This document shows, piece by piece, positions 8,714-17,350 of a stretch of DNA of 61,585 nt. The stretch lies in NCBI RefSeq assembly GCF_020075705.1, contig NZ_JAIQUM010000026.1, positions 1-61,585 on the forward strand, in the 5' to 3' direction. Position 1 is the stretch's first letter. Each line of letters starts with the position of its first letter. The translations under genes and the position numbers were made by a program. This DNA comes from Metabacillus rhizolycopersici (GTDB lineage Bacteria; Bacillota; Bacilli; Bacillales; Bacillaceae). A model generated the notes under the pieces. It ran no database searches, had not been told where the DNA came from, and saw only the letters and a list, made by a program, of their open reading frames with translations.

Positions 8714-8872
8714 ATAAAGCGAGACTTCCATCCGTGGGGGTTTTCCTTATTCCCCACGGATGGATAGCGAGACTTATCGGGCTTTTACGGGCAGTTATCC
8801 CCCACCTTCGCTTCTTTGTGCTTCATTCAAGCTTAGAGGTGGGGGGATTACTGCCCGTTAATGCGGGATAAA
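8714..8872. mobile_element. double-hairpin TTTAT-flanked repeat, copy in the Zur operon
   Basis: Bounded by ATAAA (TTTAT on the minus strand) at both ends. It contains two palindromes: CCATCCGTGGGG/CCCCACGGATGG, and ACGGGCAGTTAT...GATTACTGCCCGT with an inner CCCCCACCT/AGGTGGGGGG stem. The 10-mer AGCGAGACTT occurs on each side of the first hairpin. No coding capacity. It has the look of an IS200/IS605-related palindromic MITE (family link is inference). It sits 18 bp before the rpmG start codon. Confidence 0.8.
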
Positions 8873-8886
8873 TTTTTTCATTTTTT

Positions 8887-10077
8887 CTAAACAGCCACAG
8901 TAAAAGCTGGTAGTGGATCAACTAGTTTTGACCAATCCTGGTCCATTTCTGCATCTGTTAATAAGCAATAATCAAGTGAACTCTCTATTTCTTTACGATT
9001 CATCTCAATACCAATCATAACGAGCTCCGTCATCCGATCTCCATATCTCTCATCCCATTTTTTAAGCAATTCAGGTTCGTCTTGCAAAATTTGTTGTTTT
9101 TCTTCCTCCGCATAGGTTGCGATCCATTCACCTGCACCTTCGATCATAATCGATGGTCCTGCTTGGGAAAGGAGCCCCGTCATATTATTTCGAGATGCTA
9201 ACCAAAAGAATCCCTTCGCACGAACAACATCGACTGGCCAATCTTCTAACCAATCCATTAATCTTTGCGGATGAAATGGTCGTCTTCGCTTGTAAACAAA
9301 GGATGAAATACCGTACTCTTCTGTTTCCGGTACATGTTCCGTCATGAGCTCTTTGATCCAGCCTGCTGCCTGACTTGCTTTTTCAAAATCAAATAGATGT
9401 GTGTCTAAAATTTCATTAAGACTCACCTTTGAAAAAATACTTTCGATCACTTTTGCTTCCGGATTTAATTTTTGGACAACAGCCTTTAATTCTTCCACAT
9501 CTTCTTTATTAACTAAATCTGTTTTATTCAAGACGATGATATTCGCAAATTCAATTTGATCAATTAACAAATCGACGACTTCTCTCGTATCTGTTAGATC
9601 AACAGCTTGCTTCCTATCTAAAAGCGTCTCACCAGAAGCAAAATCATGCCAAAATCGATTTGCATCGACGACCGTAACCATCGCATCAATTTCACATCGT
9701 TTTGTAAGATTAATTCCAAGCTCATCGTCAACATATGTAAAAGTTTGAGCTACTGGAACAGGCTCAGAAATACCTGTCGATTCAATGACGATGTAGTCAA
9801 TATCCCCTTGCTTAACGAGTTTTTCAACTTCCAAAATCAAGTCTTCACGCAACGTACAACAAATACAGCCATTTTGTAGTTCTACTAGCTTTTCTTCTGT
9901 TCGAGAAAATCCTCCCTGTTTTATCAGTGATGCATCAATATTTACTTCACTCATATCATTCACAATCACAGCCACTCGTTTGTTTTCCTTGTTGGCTAAA
10001 AGATGATTCAATAACGTTGTTTTACCCGATCCTAAATATCCACTTAAAACCGTTACAGGAATCTTTTTGTTTGTCAT
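8887..10077 (-). CDS. COG0523 G3E-family GTPase, zinc metallochaperone type
   Basis: A 396-residue G3E GTPase. It has Walker [12 protein letters not shown] near the N-terminus, the metal-binding motif [10 protein letters not shown] (CXCC), the Walker B/ESTGISEP region, NKTD as base-specificity motif, and a C-terminal CobW_C domain. COG0523 proteins of this kind (ZagA/ZigA, YciC) deliver zinc to client enzymes during starvation. The start at 10077 is chosen because GGAGAGG precedes it; the longer frame would begin inside the Zur box at 10092-10112. rpmG follows. A second copy of similar length is at 21433-22626. Confidence 0.92.
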   Translation of the reverse strand: MTNKKIPVTVLSGYLGSGKTTLLNHLLANKENKRVAVIVNDMSEVNIDASLIKQGGFSRTEEKLVELQNGCICCTLREDLILEVEKLVKQGDIDYIVIESTGISEPVPVAQTFTYVDDELGINLTKRCEIDAMVTVVDANRFWHDFASGETLLDRKQAVDLTDTREVVDLLIDQIEFANIIVLNKTDLVNKEDVEELKAVVQKLNPEAKVIESIFSKVSLNEILDTHLFDFEKASQAAGWIKELMTEHVPETEEYGISSFVYKRRRPFHPQRLMDWLEDWPVDVVRAKGFFWLASRNNMTGLLSQAGPSIMIEGAGEWIATYAEEEKQQILQDEPELLKKWDERYGDRMTELVMIGIEMNRKEIESSLDYCLLTDAEMDQDWSKLVDPLPAFTVAV

Positions 10078-10091
10078 ATTTACCTCTCCGT

Positions 10092-10112
10092 AAATCAAAA
10101 TAATTACGATTT
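10092..10112. promoter_or_regulatory. Zur box 1 upstream of COG0523
   Basis: A 21-bp site with half-sites AAATCA and CGATTT around AATAATTA, close to the B. subtilis Zur consensus (AAATCGTAAT-N-ATTACGATTT). It overlaps the 5' leader immediately before the ribosome site of the COG0523 gene. Confidence 0.8.
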
Positions 10113-10196
10113 AAAAGTTATGCTTTTCGTTACTCCCAACAAAAGACATAACTTAAGCAAATCGTCTACTCATTTATTGATTAGTAACAATTAATC

Positions 10197-10217
10197 AAAT
10201 CGTATTCATTACGTTTT
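10197..10217. promoter_or_regulatory. Zur box 2 upstream of COG0523
   Basis: AAATCGTATT-C-ATTACGTTTT, differing from the Zur consensus at two positions. It lies 84 bp upstream of box 1, so the COG0523-rpmG unit may have two Zur sites. Confidence 0.72.
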
Positions 10218-10304
10218 ATATTGTAAAGGATGTTTCTTAAAAATGCAACCTCCCTTCACAATTTCAATCGATTAGCTTCGTTGTGCATTTTATTATGAAA
10301 TAAC

Positions 10305-10336
10305 CAAAAGGACTGACTCTATGAAGTCAGTCCTAA
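10305..10336 (-). terminator. hairpin downstream of CwlO-like gene
   Basis: AGGACTGAC (10309-10317) and GTCAGTCCT (10326-10334) form a perfect 9-bp stem after the stop codon of the NlpC/P60 gene. The T tract on the minus strand is short (TTTTGG). Confidence 0.6.
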
Positions 10337-10348
10337 GATAGTAACCTA

Positions 10349-11749
10349 TTAAAAATTAACGCGTACAACACGTCCGTTAAATTTTTCGCCCCAATATCCG
10401 CTCGTCATATTAGCAATTGCTACACCAGTTGAACTTTGGGAACCAATGAATTTCCCGCCACCGACATAAATACCAACATGTCCATCTTTTTTATACGTAT
10501 CAAAGAAAACAAGATCTCCAGGTTGCATATTGCTAGTTGATACTTGAGTTCCAGCATGCTTTAGTGAATCCGTAGTGGACCCAACACTTACTCCGATTGT
10601 TGAAAATGCCCAATGAACAAATCCAGAACAATCAAATCTACCATTCGCGACATCAGACGCATTTCTTCCGCCACCAAATACATAAACAGAATTACCAATA
10701 TATTTGTAACCCGCAGAAATAAGATCCTTCACTGAACCATTCGAATTTACAGGTGTTGCTGCAACAGTTGCTGCGCTTTTTTTAGCGTCAGAATTTGTTG
10801 TAGTGCTTTTAGTTGAGTTTGATGAACTAGAGTTTGACGCAACATTTTTAGTTGAACTTGATGAACTAGAGTTTGCTTCAACATTTTTAGTTGAACTTGA
10901 TGAACCAGAATTTGACTCAACATTTTTAGTTGAACTTGATGAGCTACTATTATCTCCACTTGTCGTTTCAACAGCACTAGCTTGTGCACTTTGCGCTTGC
11001 TCTATGCTCTGTTTGATACTAGCTTCTTGTGATGCAAGATTACTATCTTTCAAATGCAAGCTATTTTTTGCAGCTAATTTTGCTGATTCCTCACCTTTTA
11101 GCTGTTCTTTTAACTGATCATTTTGTTCTTTTTGCTCTAAAGTAAGTGCCTGCATACCTTCCAATTCTGCTTTCATAGTTGTTAAATCTGCAAGTTTTTT
11201 TACCTTTGTAGCTTTCGTTTCTTTTATAGCCTTCTCATCTGCTTCATGTTGTTCTAGAAGAGTTTTGTCTGCTTCGACTATTTTCCCGACTGCAATCGCA
11301 CGGTTTACAAAATCACCGAAACTAGCAGAACCAACTAATACGTCAACATAGTCTAGACTTCCGCCACTTTGTTGATAAGAAATAGCACGCTGCTTTAATA
11401 TTTCTGTTCTGTTTTTAATTGTCTCTTCTAAAACAGCGATTTCTTCTTCCATTTTACTAATCTCAGTATTCGCAACTTCGATTTCATTTTTTGTTTGGTC
11501 CATTTTCTTGTTATTGATTGCAACTGCTTCATCAACACGTTTAATTTGCTCATTTAATTTCGTAATCTCTTCTTGAATCATTTTAACTTCTTGATCAGCA
11601 TCCTTAATATCTGCTTGAACTTCTGATCGTTGCTCCTGTACTTGGGATAAGCTATTTGATGATTCAGCATGAGCTGAAGGAATTGCAAATGAACTACTTA
11701 TTCCAATCATGATTGCTAAATTCATGACTATTAGTTTCTTTTTTGACAT
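10349..11749 (-). CDS. secreted NlpC/P60 peptidoglycan hydrolase with coiled coil (CwlO-like)
   Basis: Residues 1-28 are a signal peptide. Residues 30-240 are a long coiled coil of the CwlO/PcsB type (heptads rich in Glu, Lys, Gln). Residues 255-335 are a Ser/Asn-rich linker with a repeated SSSSTKNV unit. Residues 345-466 are the NlpC/P60 domain with the nucleophile in RFDCSGF, the catalytic His in GHVGIYVG and the third polar residue in FIGSQS. It should cleave D-gamma-glutamyl-diaminopimelate bonds in stem peptides during growth; in B. subtilis CwlO is activated by FtsEX. No ftsEX is adjacent. It stands alone. Confidence 0.9.
   Translation of the reverse strand: MSKKKLIVMNLAIMIGISSSFAIPSAHAESSNSLSQVQEQRSEVQADIKDADQEVKMIQEEITKLNEQIKRVDEAVAINNKKMDQTKNEIEVANTEISKMEEEIAVLEETIKNRTEILKQRAISYQQSGGSLDYVDVLVGSASFGDFVNRAIAVGKIVEADKTLLEQHEADEKAIKETKATKVKKLADLTTMKAELEGMQALTLEQKEQNDQLKEQLKGEESAKLAAKNSLHLKDSNLASQEASIKQSIEQAQSAQASAVETTSGDNSSSSSSTKNVESNSGSSSSTKNVEANSSSSSSTKNVASNSSSSNSTKSTTTNSDAKKSAATVAATPVNSNGSVKDLISAGYKYIGNSVYVFGGGRNASDVANGRFDCSGFVHWAFSTIGVSVGSTTDSLKHAGTQVSTSNMQPGDLVFFDTYKKDGHVGIYVGGGKFIGSQSSTGVAIANMTSGYWGEKFNGRVVRVNF
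10800..10945 (-). repeat. coding tandem repeat in the CwlO-like linker
   Basis: Three to four copies of a unit of about 45 bp (TTTTTAGTTGAACTTGATGA on the plus strand) encode the repeated SSSSSTKNV segments. The reading frame is kept, so copy number could vary by slippage without breaking the gene. Confidence 0.8.
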
Positions 11750-12393
11750 TCTCTTCCCCTACTTTCTATTCTCATTCAAATATTTTTCTATGTATCTATC
11801 GTCATTCTGTTAAACTCGAATTGAAATATTTTTGACTTATTTAGCCACAATTAGTAGTATATCATCATAAAATGACAAGAATATGTAGTTTATATTACAA
11901 TTTCATTTCAAAAGTAACAAAAGACCCGATTATTCTCTGTTAAAAGTCACTAAGTAAAAGCCTACCACATACTATAGTCTATTTCTAGCACGCAAATGTC
12001 TTTGAAAATATTGGGGAATTTTTACTAGAATACTACTTCAGAAATTTTATGAATAAAAGGACAAGTACCAAACCGCTTGTGAAAGTGTGGTATTATTCGA
12101 CTTTCTTTCATGAGCATATAGGTACTGAAATTTGCCTTCTGCTCGAAGTAAGGAGCAAATAATAATTTGATTGAAGAAAATCGTAGAATGAGATGTTTTG
12201 TGATTTTGTCAATTTTTTAAATTAGGTATTTTGTGCGGATTGAACCATATACTCTTCTCTACACTATTTTTCGTACGTATTAAACCAGCTAGTTCATCAT
12301 TACGGACTAAGAAATGAAGTGTAGCCAATATTTTGAACAAAAAAATAGAATTAGCCACCTACTCGTTCAAGGCTAATTCTAACTTTGCTAAAC
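11750..12393. other. long intergenic region, no gene recognised
   Basis: A 640-bp AT-rich gap containing the promoter region of the CwlO-like gene and the terminator of the HEAT-repeat gene. On the minus strand about 40 codons are open near 12213-12337, ending in a stop, but without a start, ribosome site or recognisable similarity. Confidence 0.5.
12338..12380 (-). terminator. terminator of the AlkD-like gene
   Basis: AGAATTAGCC (12347-12356) and GGCTAATTCT (12371-12380) form a perfect 10-bp stem followed on the minus strand by seven T residues. Confidence 0.85.
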
Positions 12394-13476
12394 TCATTTC
12401 ACAAAGAAATCTGTACTATCCTTCATTTCACCATTCACAACAATCGAAATTCTATGTTTTCCTGGATAGTGTTTCCTTGTTGTTAAATCTTTAAAGGATT
12501 GATTTTTTGTATAAACTTTTTTTTCACCTGGAGCAATCACATATTCGGCTAATTTAAATAGTTTTGGTGAATGTTTTCCGTTTGCTTTTATGAAGTCGAT
12601 GAAATATTCAATTCTCAATTTAGTAGGCTTTTCGTCGGTTGATTGAAGGTGAAAAGAGAAAGTTAATGTATCGCCAATCGTTAATGTATTTGTAGCAACT
12701 AAATCGGTGATATGTATATTCGGGTTATTAGCGAAGCCAAATAATTCTAGTGCTTGCTGATTTCCTTTTTTCATTAACGTTCTAATCCCTTTTTTAATAA
12801 TCCAGTTTGTCTCATTGTTATCACCGATCCATTTTTGCGCGATGTCTAAGACGAGTTCTGGATGATCCTTTGTAATATCATTTAAATTATTTGCGACGCT
12901 TTTGCGTACATAGAGGGAAGGGTCTTCTTTTAAATTATCTAAGATTGGGAAAATTGGGCTCGGGTCTTTCTTTAGGTTAGAAAGCGCGCTTCCCCATGGT
13001 AGGCGTGGTCTTGAGCCTTCACTTGCTAATCTTCTTACATGCTCATTTTGGTGCTTGCTCCATTCTAAAAATTGGTTCATCATAAGTGATTGATTTTTTA
13101 TGACAAACGGTCTGACCGCAAATTCTGATGTAGAAAATTGTGTGAAATATTCAAGTGCCTCGATCGATTCATCCCAATTGTCGAGCCCGTATACCTCTAC
13201 GTAATCTGGAAAAATGATTCCCGTCAAGCCTCCTTTGAATTGCGGGGCTATCTTTTTCAATAACTCAAGTGCTTCAATTAAATTCATGGCTAATGTTTGG
13301 TGCAGACAAATCGAAATATGCCGAACCCGTTGCTTGAGTGCCAACTCATCCCACTGATCATTGTAAATAAGTGTTTGAAATAAGTGATCATCAAAGCTTG
13401 GATATTCCTGTTTTATTGCATTTGATAAGTTATTTATAAAGTCTTGATTAAATAAATTTCTTAATTCTTCTGCCAT
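12394..13476 (-). CDS. DNA alkylation repair-like HEAT protein (YhaZ/AlkD family)
   Basis: A 360-residue protein. Residues 1-230 are helical HEAT-like repeats with the family features RLASEGSRPRLPWG and DPSLYVRKSVANNLND, typical of AlkC/AlkD-type alkylpurine glycosylases and of B. subtilis YhaZ. Residues 240-360 form a beta-rich C-terminal domain (immunoglobulin-like in appearance) that the AlkC branch also carries. It may excise alkylated purines from DNA; activity is inferred from the family. Monocistronic with its own terminator. Confidence 0.8.
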   Translation of the reverse strand: MAEELRNLFNQDFINNLSNAIKQEYPSFDDHLFQTLIYNDQWDELALKQRVRHISICLHQTLAMNLIEALELLKKIAPQFKGGLTGIIFPDYVEVYGLDNWDESIEALEYFTQFSTSEFAVRPFVIKNQSLMMNQFLEWSKHQNEHVRRLASEGSRPRLPWGSALSNLKKDPSPIFPILDNLKEDPSLYVRKSVANNLNDITKDHPELVLDIAQKWIGDNNETNWIIKKGIRTLMKKGNQQALELFGFANNPNIHITDLVATNTLTIGDTLTFSFHLQSTDEKPTKLRIEYFIDFIKANGKHSPKLFKLAEYVIAPGEKKVYTKNQSFKDLTTRKHYPGKHRISIVVNGEMKDSTDFFVK

Positions 13477-13578
13477 TTTACTACTGCTCCTTTAAAGAAT
13501 TTGAACCTTGTTCGTTCATCATACCTTATTGATTATGAACATCCTAAAAAATTTTAGCCCACTTATCATGAAAGTGGG

Positions 13579-13962
13579 CTAGATTGTTTCCTTATTAGGC
13601 TTGTTGAAACTCTCGTTGTTTTCAACTATTTTCAATTCACCTGTTTCGTCGTTTTCAACGAGATGTTTTAACATAGATAGTTTGTTATCCCAAAATTGCT
13701 CATAGAAGGAAAGCCAGTGCTTTAGTTCGAGCAAGGCATCTGGCTGTAGCTTGTACCTTTTTTCTCTTCCTACTTTCTCTACGCTTACGAGGTTTGATGC
13801 TGAAAGAATTCGTAAATGCTTGGATACGGCGGTTCGGCTCATTGGGAAGTGCTGGCTGATGCCTGTGATAGGTAATTCTTGATTGGCTAAAAGTTGTAGC
13901 ATTTTGCGACGCGAAGGATCGGCGATTGCTTGAAAAACATCATATTTTTGAACGGCTGGCAT
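13579..13962 (-). CDS. ArsR-family transcriptional regulator
   Basis: A 127-residue winged-helix regulator: FQAIADPSRRKMLQLL, then a recognition helix in MSRTAVSKHLRIL and a wing in KVGREKRYKL. It lacks the Cys pair of metal sensors, matching the SdpR/YczG-like non-metal branch that is usually paired with SRPBCC proteins. Its start overlaps the stop of the upstream SRPBCC gene (TAATG), so the pair is translationally coupled. The usual order is regulator first; here it comes second. Confidence 0.88.
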   Translation of the reverse strand: MPAVQKYDVFQAIADPSRRKMLQLLANQELPITGISQHFPMSRTAVSKHLRILSASNLVSVEKVGREKRYKLQPDALLELKHWLSFYEQFWDNKLSMLKHLVENDETGELKIVENNESFNKPNKETI

Positions 13963-14393
13963 TATTCCTCAACTACTTTACGAAGACGCTCGCCAACAAT
14001 TGAATCCCAGCCATTGTTCATCCGATCTCTTACGACAGTAAAAGTCGCTCCAGCTTGTCCAACCACAACGTCTGGTGCTCCCCAACCAGAATGAATGAGT
14101 GTAAATTCCGTTTTTCCATCTACTTCTTTTAATTCGAATGTCACTTGCCAACCAAATTCTCCCCAAGTAAAGGAAAGTCCATTTGGAGGATCAACTGTTA
14201 ATACTTTACAAGGTGATTGTTCAAATGGTGAATGGATTGTAAATTCATGTCCTACCGTTGATTCGAAATCATTTGGCATAAACCACTTTGAGATGCCTTC
14301 TGAAGTTGATACCGCTTGCCATACTTTTTCAATTGGTGCATTAAAAATTGTTGTTTTACGAACGTCCGGTAATTTTTCTTGATTATTTGTCAT
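13962..14393 (-). CDS. SRPBCC (AHSA1-like) domain protein
   Basis: A single START/Bet v1-type hydrophobic-pocket domain of 143 residues: starts with KTTIFNAPIEKVWQAV, has SEGISKWFMP and GHEFTIHSPFE, and ends with a long C-terminal helix (RMNNGWDSIVGERLRKV). Such proteins bind small hydrophobic ligands; ligand unknown. It is co-transcribed with the ArsR gene. A strong 15-bp palindrome lies 27 bp upstream of the start. Confidence 0.85.
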   Translation of the reverse strand: MTNNQEKLPDVRKTTIFNAPIEKVWQAVSTSEGISKWFMPNDFESTVGHEFTIHSPFEQSPCKVLTVDPPNGLSFTWGEFGWQVTFELKEVDGKTEFTLIHSGWGAPDVVVGQAGATFTVVRDRMNNGWDSIVGERLRKVVEE

Positions 14394-14412
14394 GTTTTAG
14401 CCTCCAGCAATC

Positions 14413-14460
14413 ATTATACAACCAAAAGGTTTCGCATTAATAATACGAAACCTTTTGGTT
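14413..14460 (-). promoter_or_regulatory. 15-bp-arm palindrome upstream of SRPBCC/ArsR, with -10 box
   Basis: AACCAAAAGGTTTCG (14420-14434) and CGAAACCTTTTGGTT (14446-14460) are perfect inverted repeats with an 11-base loop. On the minus strand TATAAT (14413-14418) follows immediately. The absence of a T tract and the adjoining -10 box favour an operator for the ArsR protein over a glpD terminator. Confidence 0.6.
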
Positions 14461-14535
14461 ACATGTCAAGAATTAAAGCAGAAGCATCATGACCAATCTT
14501 AGGAAAAGCAGGGGTTTTCCTTTCCCCATGGATTG

Positions 14536-16194
14536 CTAATCTACTGGTGTTACAGCGTCCGCTAATTCTTTTTCTAATTGAGCTTTATATTCCTTTGTTT
14601 GTTGCTCTGTCCACTCTAGTTTCTTCTCCATAATTGAAATGACTTCATCCTTCCACGTTCGTACCCACTCGATCGCAAAGAATAGTGCACCTGTTCGCCG
14701 GATAAAAAAGTCGACTGGTTTTGTTGCCATTTCTTGCTCGATTGCATACATGAGTTGAGCGTATACGATACGTGAGAGGTTTACTGTACTTGTTTCATAT
14801 TGTTTTCCATAGTCAAACAGCTGATCAACATTCGATCCATACATTTTCGCTAAATTCTGCCCTTCTTCTAAGGTAAAGCCATATTGAAGAGCTTCCTTTT
14901 CTTTTTTCTCAATAAATAATGGGTAACCTTTTGAACCGCCAACTTCGCCACCTGAAATGGGGTAAGTCTTCGTATGAGACTTTTCAAATGCTGCCTTTGG
15001 ATTCTGGTTTAGGAGTCGTTTAGTAACCAAATCTACAACAGCTTCAGCCATTTTACGATAACCCGTTAGTTTACCTCCTGCGATTGTGATCAGCCCACTT
15101 TCAGCTTCCCAAATTTCATCTTTTCGGGAAATTTCAGAAGGATCTTTTCCTTCCTCATAGATTAAGGGACGAACTCCAGCCCAGCTTGACTCCACATTCG
15201 CTTTCGTTACGTTTACATCAGGAAACATAAAATGAATTGCGTTTATAATATAATCACGATCTGCTATCAGCATTTTGGGATTCCTAATATCCTGATCAAA
15301 AAATGTATCTGTTGTCCCCACGTACGTTTTTCCATCACGTGGTACTGCAAAAACCATTCGTCCATCTGGGGTATCAAAATAGACAGCTTGTCGTAAGGGA
15401 AAGGTCGCTTGATCAAACACTAAATGTACGCCCTTTGTTAATCGAAGCTGTTTATTATTTCTCGCGTAATCTTTTTTCCGAACTTCATCAACCCATGGAC
15501 CTGCAGCATTCACAACTTTATGCGCTGTTATCTTATATTCTTTATTTGAAAGCATATCTTTCACCTTGGAACCTATTACTTTATCACTCTCATAAAGGAG
15601 TTCATCTGCTTTTGCATAGTTTACAATATCAGCCCCATTCGCTACCGCTGCTTTTATAACTTCAATTGTAAGACGCGCATCATCTGTCCGGTACTCAACA
15701 TAGTATCCGCCACCTTTTAGTCCTTCTGTTTTAATTAGTGGTTCTTTCCGTAACGTTTCATTAACAGACAGCATCGTACGACGTTCTGATTTTTTCACTC
15801 CTGCTAAAAAATCATAGACACGGAGTGCAAGTGATGTTGTAAACTTGCCGAATGTCCCACCTTTATGTAAAGGTAACAGCATCCACTCAGGTGTTGTAAC
15901 ATGTGGCCCATTTTCATACACAACGTCACGCTCTTTTCCTACCTCTGCAACCATCGCAACTTGAAATTGCTTTAAATAACGTAACCCACCATGTACAAGC
16001 TTTGTTGACCGGCTCGAAGTACCTGATGCAAAGTCTTGCATTTCGACGACCGCTACCTTTAATCCACGGAGAACTGCATCTAAGGCAATCCCAGCTCCTG
16101 TGATACCTCCGCCTATGACCAGCAAATCATAATGTCCCGCTTCCATCTTTTCTAGCTGCTTTTTTCTAGTTACACTTGAAAATTGATTGCTCAT
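14536..16194 (-). CDS. glpD: aerobic glycerol-3-phosphate dehydrogenase
   Basis: A 552-residue FAD enzyme, the family's usual length. The dinucleotide motif is [19 protein letters not shown], followed by [13 protein letters not shown] and the glycine-rich [13 protein letters not shown] and [15 protein letters not shown] motifs; the C-terminal DAO_C domain covers about 400-550. It oxidises glycerol-3-phosphate to dihydroxyacetone phosphate and passes electrons to menaquinone at the membrane. Upstream lies a leader with an intrinsic terminator, and upstream of that glpP, the antiterminator gene. glpF and glpK are not in the window. Confidence 0.97.
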   Translation of the reverse strand: MSNQFSSVTRKKQLEKMEAGHYDLLVIGGGITGAGIALDAVLRGLKVAVVEMQDFASGTSSRSTKLVHGGLRYLKQFQVAMVAEVGKERDVVYENGPHVTTPEWMLLPLHKGGTFGKFTTSLALRVYDFLAGVKKSERRTMLSVNETLRKEPLIKTEGLKGGGYYVEYRTDDARLTIEVIKAAVANGADIVNYAKADELLYESDKVIGSKVKDMLSNKEYKITAHKVVNAAGPWVDEVRKKDYARNNKQLRLTKGVHLVFDQATFPLRQAVYFDTPDGRMVFAVPRDGKTYVGTTDTFFDQDIRNPKMLIADRDYIINAIHFMFPDVNVTKANVESSWAGVRPLIYEEGKDPSEISRKDEIWEAESGLITIAGGKLTGYRKMAEAVVDLVTKRLLNQNPKAAFEKSHTKTYPISGGEVGGSKGYPLFIEKKEKEALQYGFTLEEGQNLAKMYGSNVDQLFDYGKQYETSTVNLSRIVYAQLMYAIEQEMATKPVDFFIRRTGALFFAIEWVRTWKDEVISIMEKKLEWTEQQTKEYKAQLEKELADAVTPVD

Positions 16195-16243
16195 CTTACA
16201 GCCTCCTTATAAATGGTGATAGATATGTTGGTTTAATAGAAAG

Positions 16244-16302
16244 ATAAAAAAAGAGACCACAACTAACATTATAACGATCGCTATAATGAAAGCATGGTCT
16301 CT
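16244..16302 (-). promoter_or_regulatory. glpD leader terminator (GlpP antitermination target)
   Basis: On the minus strand AGAGACCA and TGGTCTCT pair over a loop that itself contains CATTATA/TATAATG, and seven T residues follow. It lies 50 bp upstream of the glpD start. In B. subtilis, GlpP with glycerol-3-phosphate allows read-through of such a leader; the same control is expected here. Confidence 0.8.
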
Positions 16303-16371
16303 CCGTGTCTCCTACCGTATATTAACTTGATATTATTATAACATCCAATATTAGGATATAAAAGTTAAAAC

Positions 16372-16914
16372 TTATTCGAAATAGTCCCAAAGCTCCCTAT
16401 TGGACGTTGTAATCGCATCTGCTCCTGCTGCAAGTGCATTTTCAACCTCCTAAGTCGTGCGGATAAGTCCCCCAGCAAATATTTTCGTATTCGTTCGTTC
16501 CTTTACCTCTTTTATCATCCAAGGCATTGCACCAGGTAATACTTCTAAATAATCTGGTTTCGTCTTTTCAACGAGTCGATAGCTTTTCTCTAAAGCATAG
16601 GAATCAATTAAAAACATCCTTTGAATCACTATTACTCCCTTTTGCTTAGCTTTTAAAATGACATTTGATTTAGTTGAAATTATTCCGTATGGTTCATACT
16701 GCTGGCAAATATATTCCGTGGCATAATCATCATTTTTCAACCCATGGATGAGGTCAACATGATAGATGATGTTCTTTTGATATTGCTGAGCGAGCTTATG
16801 TATATTGACTAATTGCGATATATGAGTTTCTAAAAACACACCGATCTCGTAATCACTACGTAAAAACTTTTCATACTGTTTAATAGAAGAAAATGCGGGC
16901 AAAATTTTTTGCAT
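16372..16914 (-). pseudogene. glpP: glycerol uptake antiterminator GlpP with an in-frame amber codon
   Basis: The frame encodes a GlpP protein (about 180 codons) but codon 155 is TAG (16450-16452). Up to there the protein is intact: LPAFSSIKQYEKFL, FLETHISQL, IIYHVDLIHGL, IISTKSNVI and LEVLPGAMPWMI, IFAGGLIRTT. After the stop the same frame continues without any shift (EVENALAAGADAITTSNREL, WDYFE, then TAA), which is the conserved C-terminus of the family. GlpP is an RNA-binding antiterminator needed for glpD expression; loss of the last 26 residues, including the GADAITTSN segment, probably inactivates it. A sequencing error cannot be excluded. Confidence 0.88.
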
Positions 16915-17050
16915 GTTTACACCTTTTCTTTGTTTGAGTTAATTGATTAATCATTGTCATTATATGTTTGGAGATTGAATTACTCAAGAAGAAAGCACAA
17001 AAAATACCAGGTAAACGATTCTCCCTGGCACCGATTTTCTATACTCTTTT

Positions 17051-17350
17051 TTAGTGACGATGACTTCCCTTTGAAGGATTTGTAATCACAAACTCCTCTT
17101 GCGGTACATAGAAATATTGGATCCAAACTCCGTCTAAGGCATCAATATTTTTTTCTAATAAAATGTCAATGTCTTTGTCTGTTTTCACGATTTCATCATT
17201 TTCAGTTGGTGTATCAAGTTGTAAATCATAATGTGCATGGTCACCATGTTGATGCGTGACAAATACACGAATCATTTTCCCTTCCGCTTCTTCGCTATTC
17301 AACATTTTTTGTAATACCTTTGCAGCGTTACGGTTTATTTTACATTTCAT
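17051..17350 (-). CDS. HesB/YneR-like small protein
   Basis: About 99 residues with the Fe-S biogenesis (HesB/IscA-like) fold: KINRNAAKVLQKML at the start and RVFVTHQHGDHAHYDLQL, EEFVITNP later. The three cysteines that bind iron or clusters in IscA are missing, as in B. subtilis YneR, so a role in cluster assembly is doubtful. Start at 17350 (MKCKINRN) is preferred; the frame extends to 17365. Either start overlaps the end of the upstream monooxygenase gene, implying coupled translation. Confidence 0.75.
   Translation of the reverse strand: MKCKINRNAAKVLQKMLNSEEAEGKMIRVFVTHQHGDHAHYDLQLDTPTENDEIVKTDKDIDILLEKNIDALDGVWIQYFYVPQEEFVITNPSKGSHRH

Noticed and set aside
8546..8731. Longer L33 frame starting MEVSLYK
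   Set aside because: The extra codons come from the border of the inserted repeat; AGGAGG and the family start point to 8695. The same MEVSLYK start appears at 61478 for the same reason.
10800..10945. CRISPR-like array of about 45-bp direct repeats
   Set aside because: The repeats are contiguous without spacers, keep the reading frame and encode the linker of the CwlO-like protein.
10803..11117. 104-codon plus-strand frame rich in LVELDELEF repeats
   Set aside because: It is the antisense of the repetitive Ser-rich linker; no ribosome site.
12213..12337. About 40 open codons on the minus strand (contains VRNDELAGLIRTK)
   Set aside because: No start codon, ribosome site or recognised family; most likely chance or too decayed to name.
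14498..14519. Weak stem AGGAAAA/TTTTCCT after glpD as a terminator or repeat relic
   Set aside because: Only 7 bp with no T tract; resemblance to the double-hairpin repeat is limited to GGGGTTTTCC.
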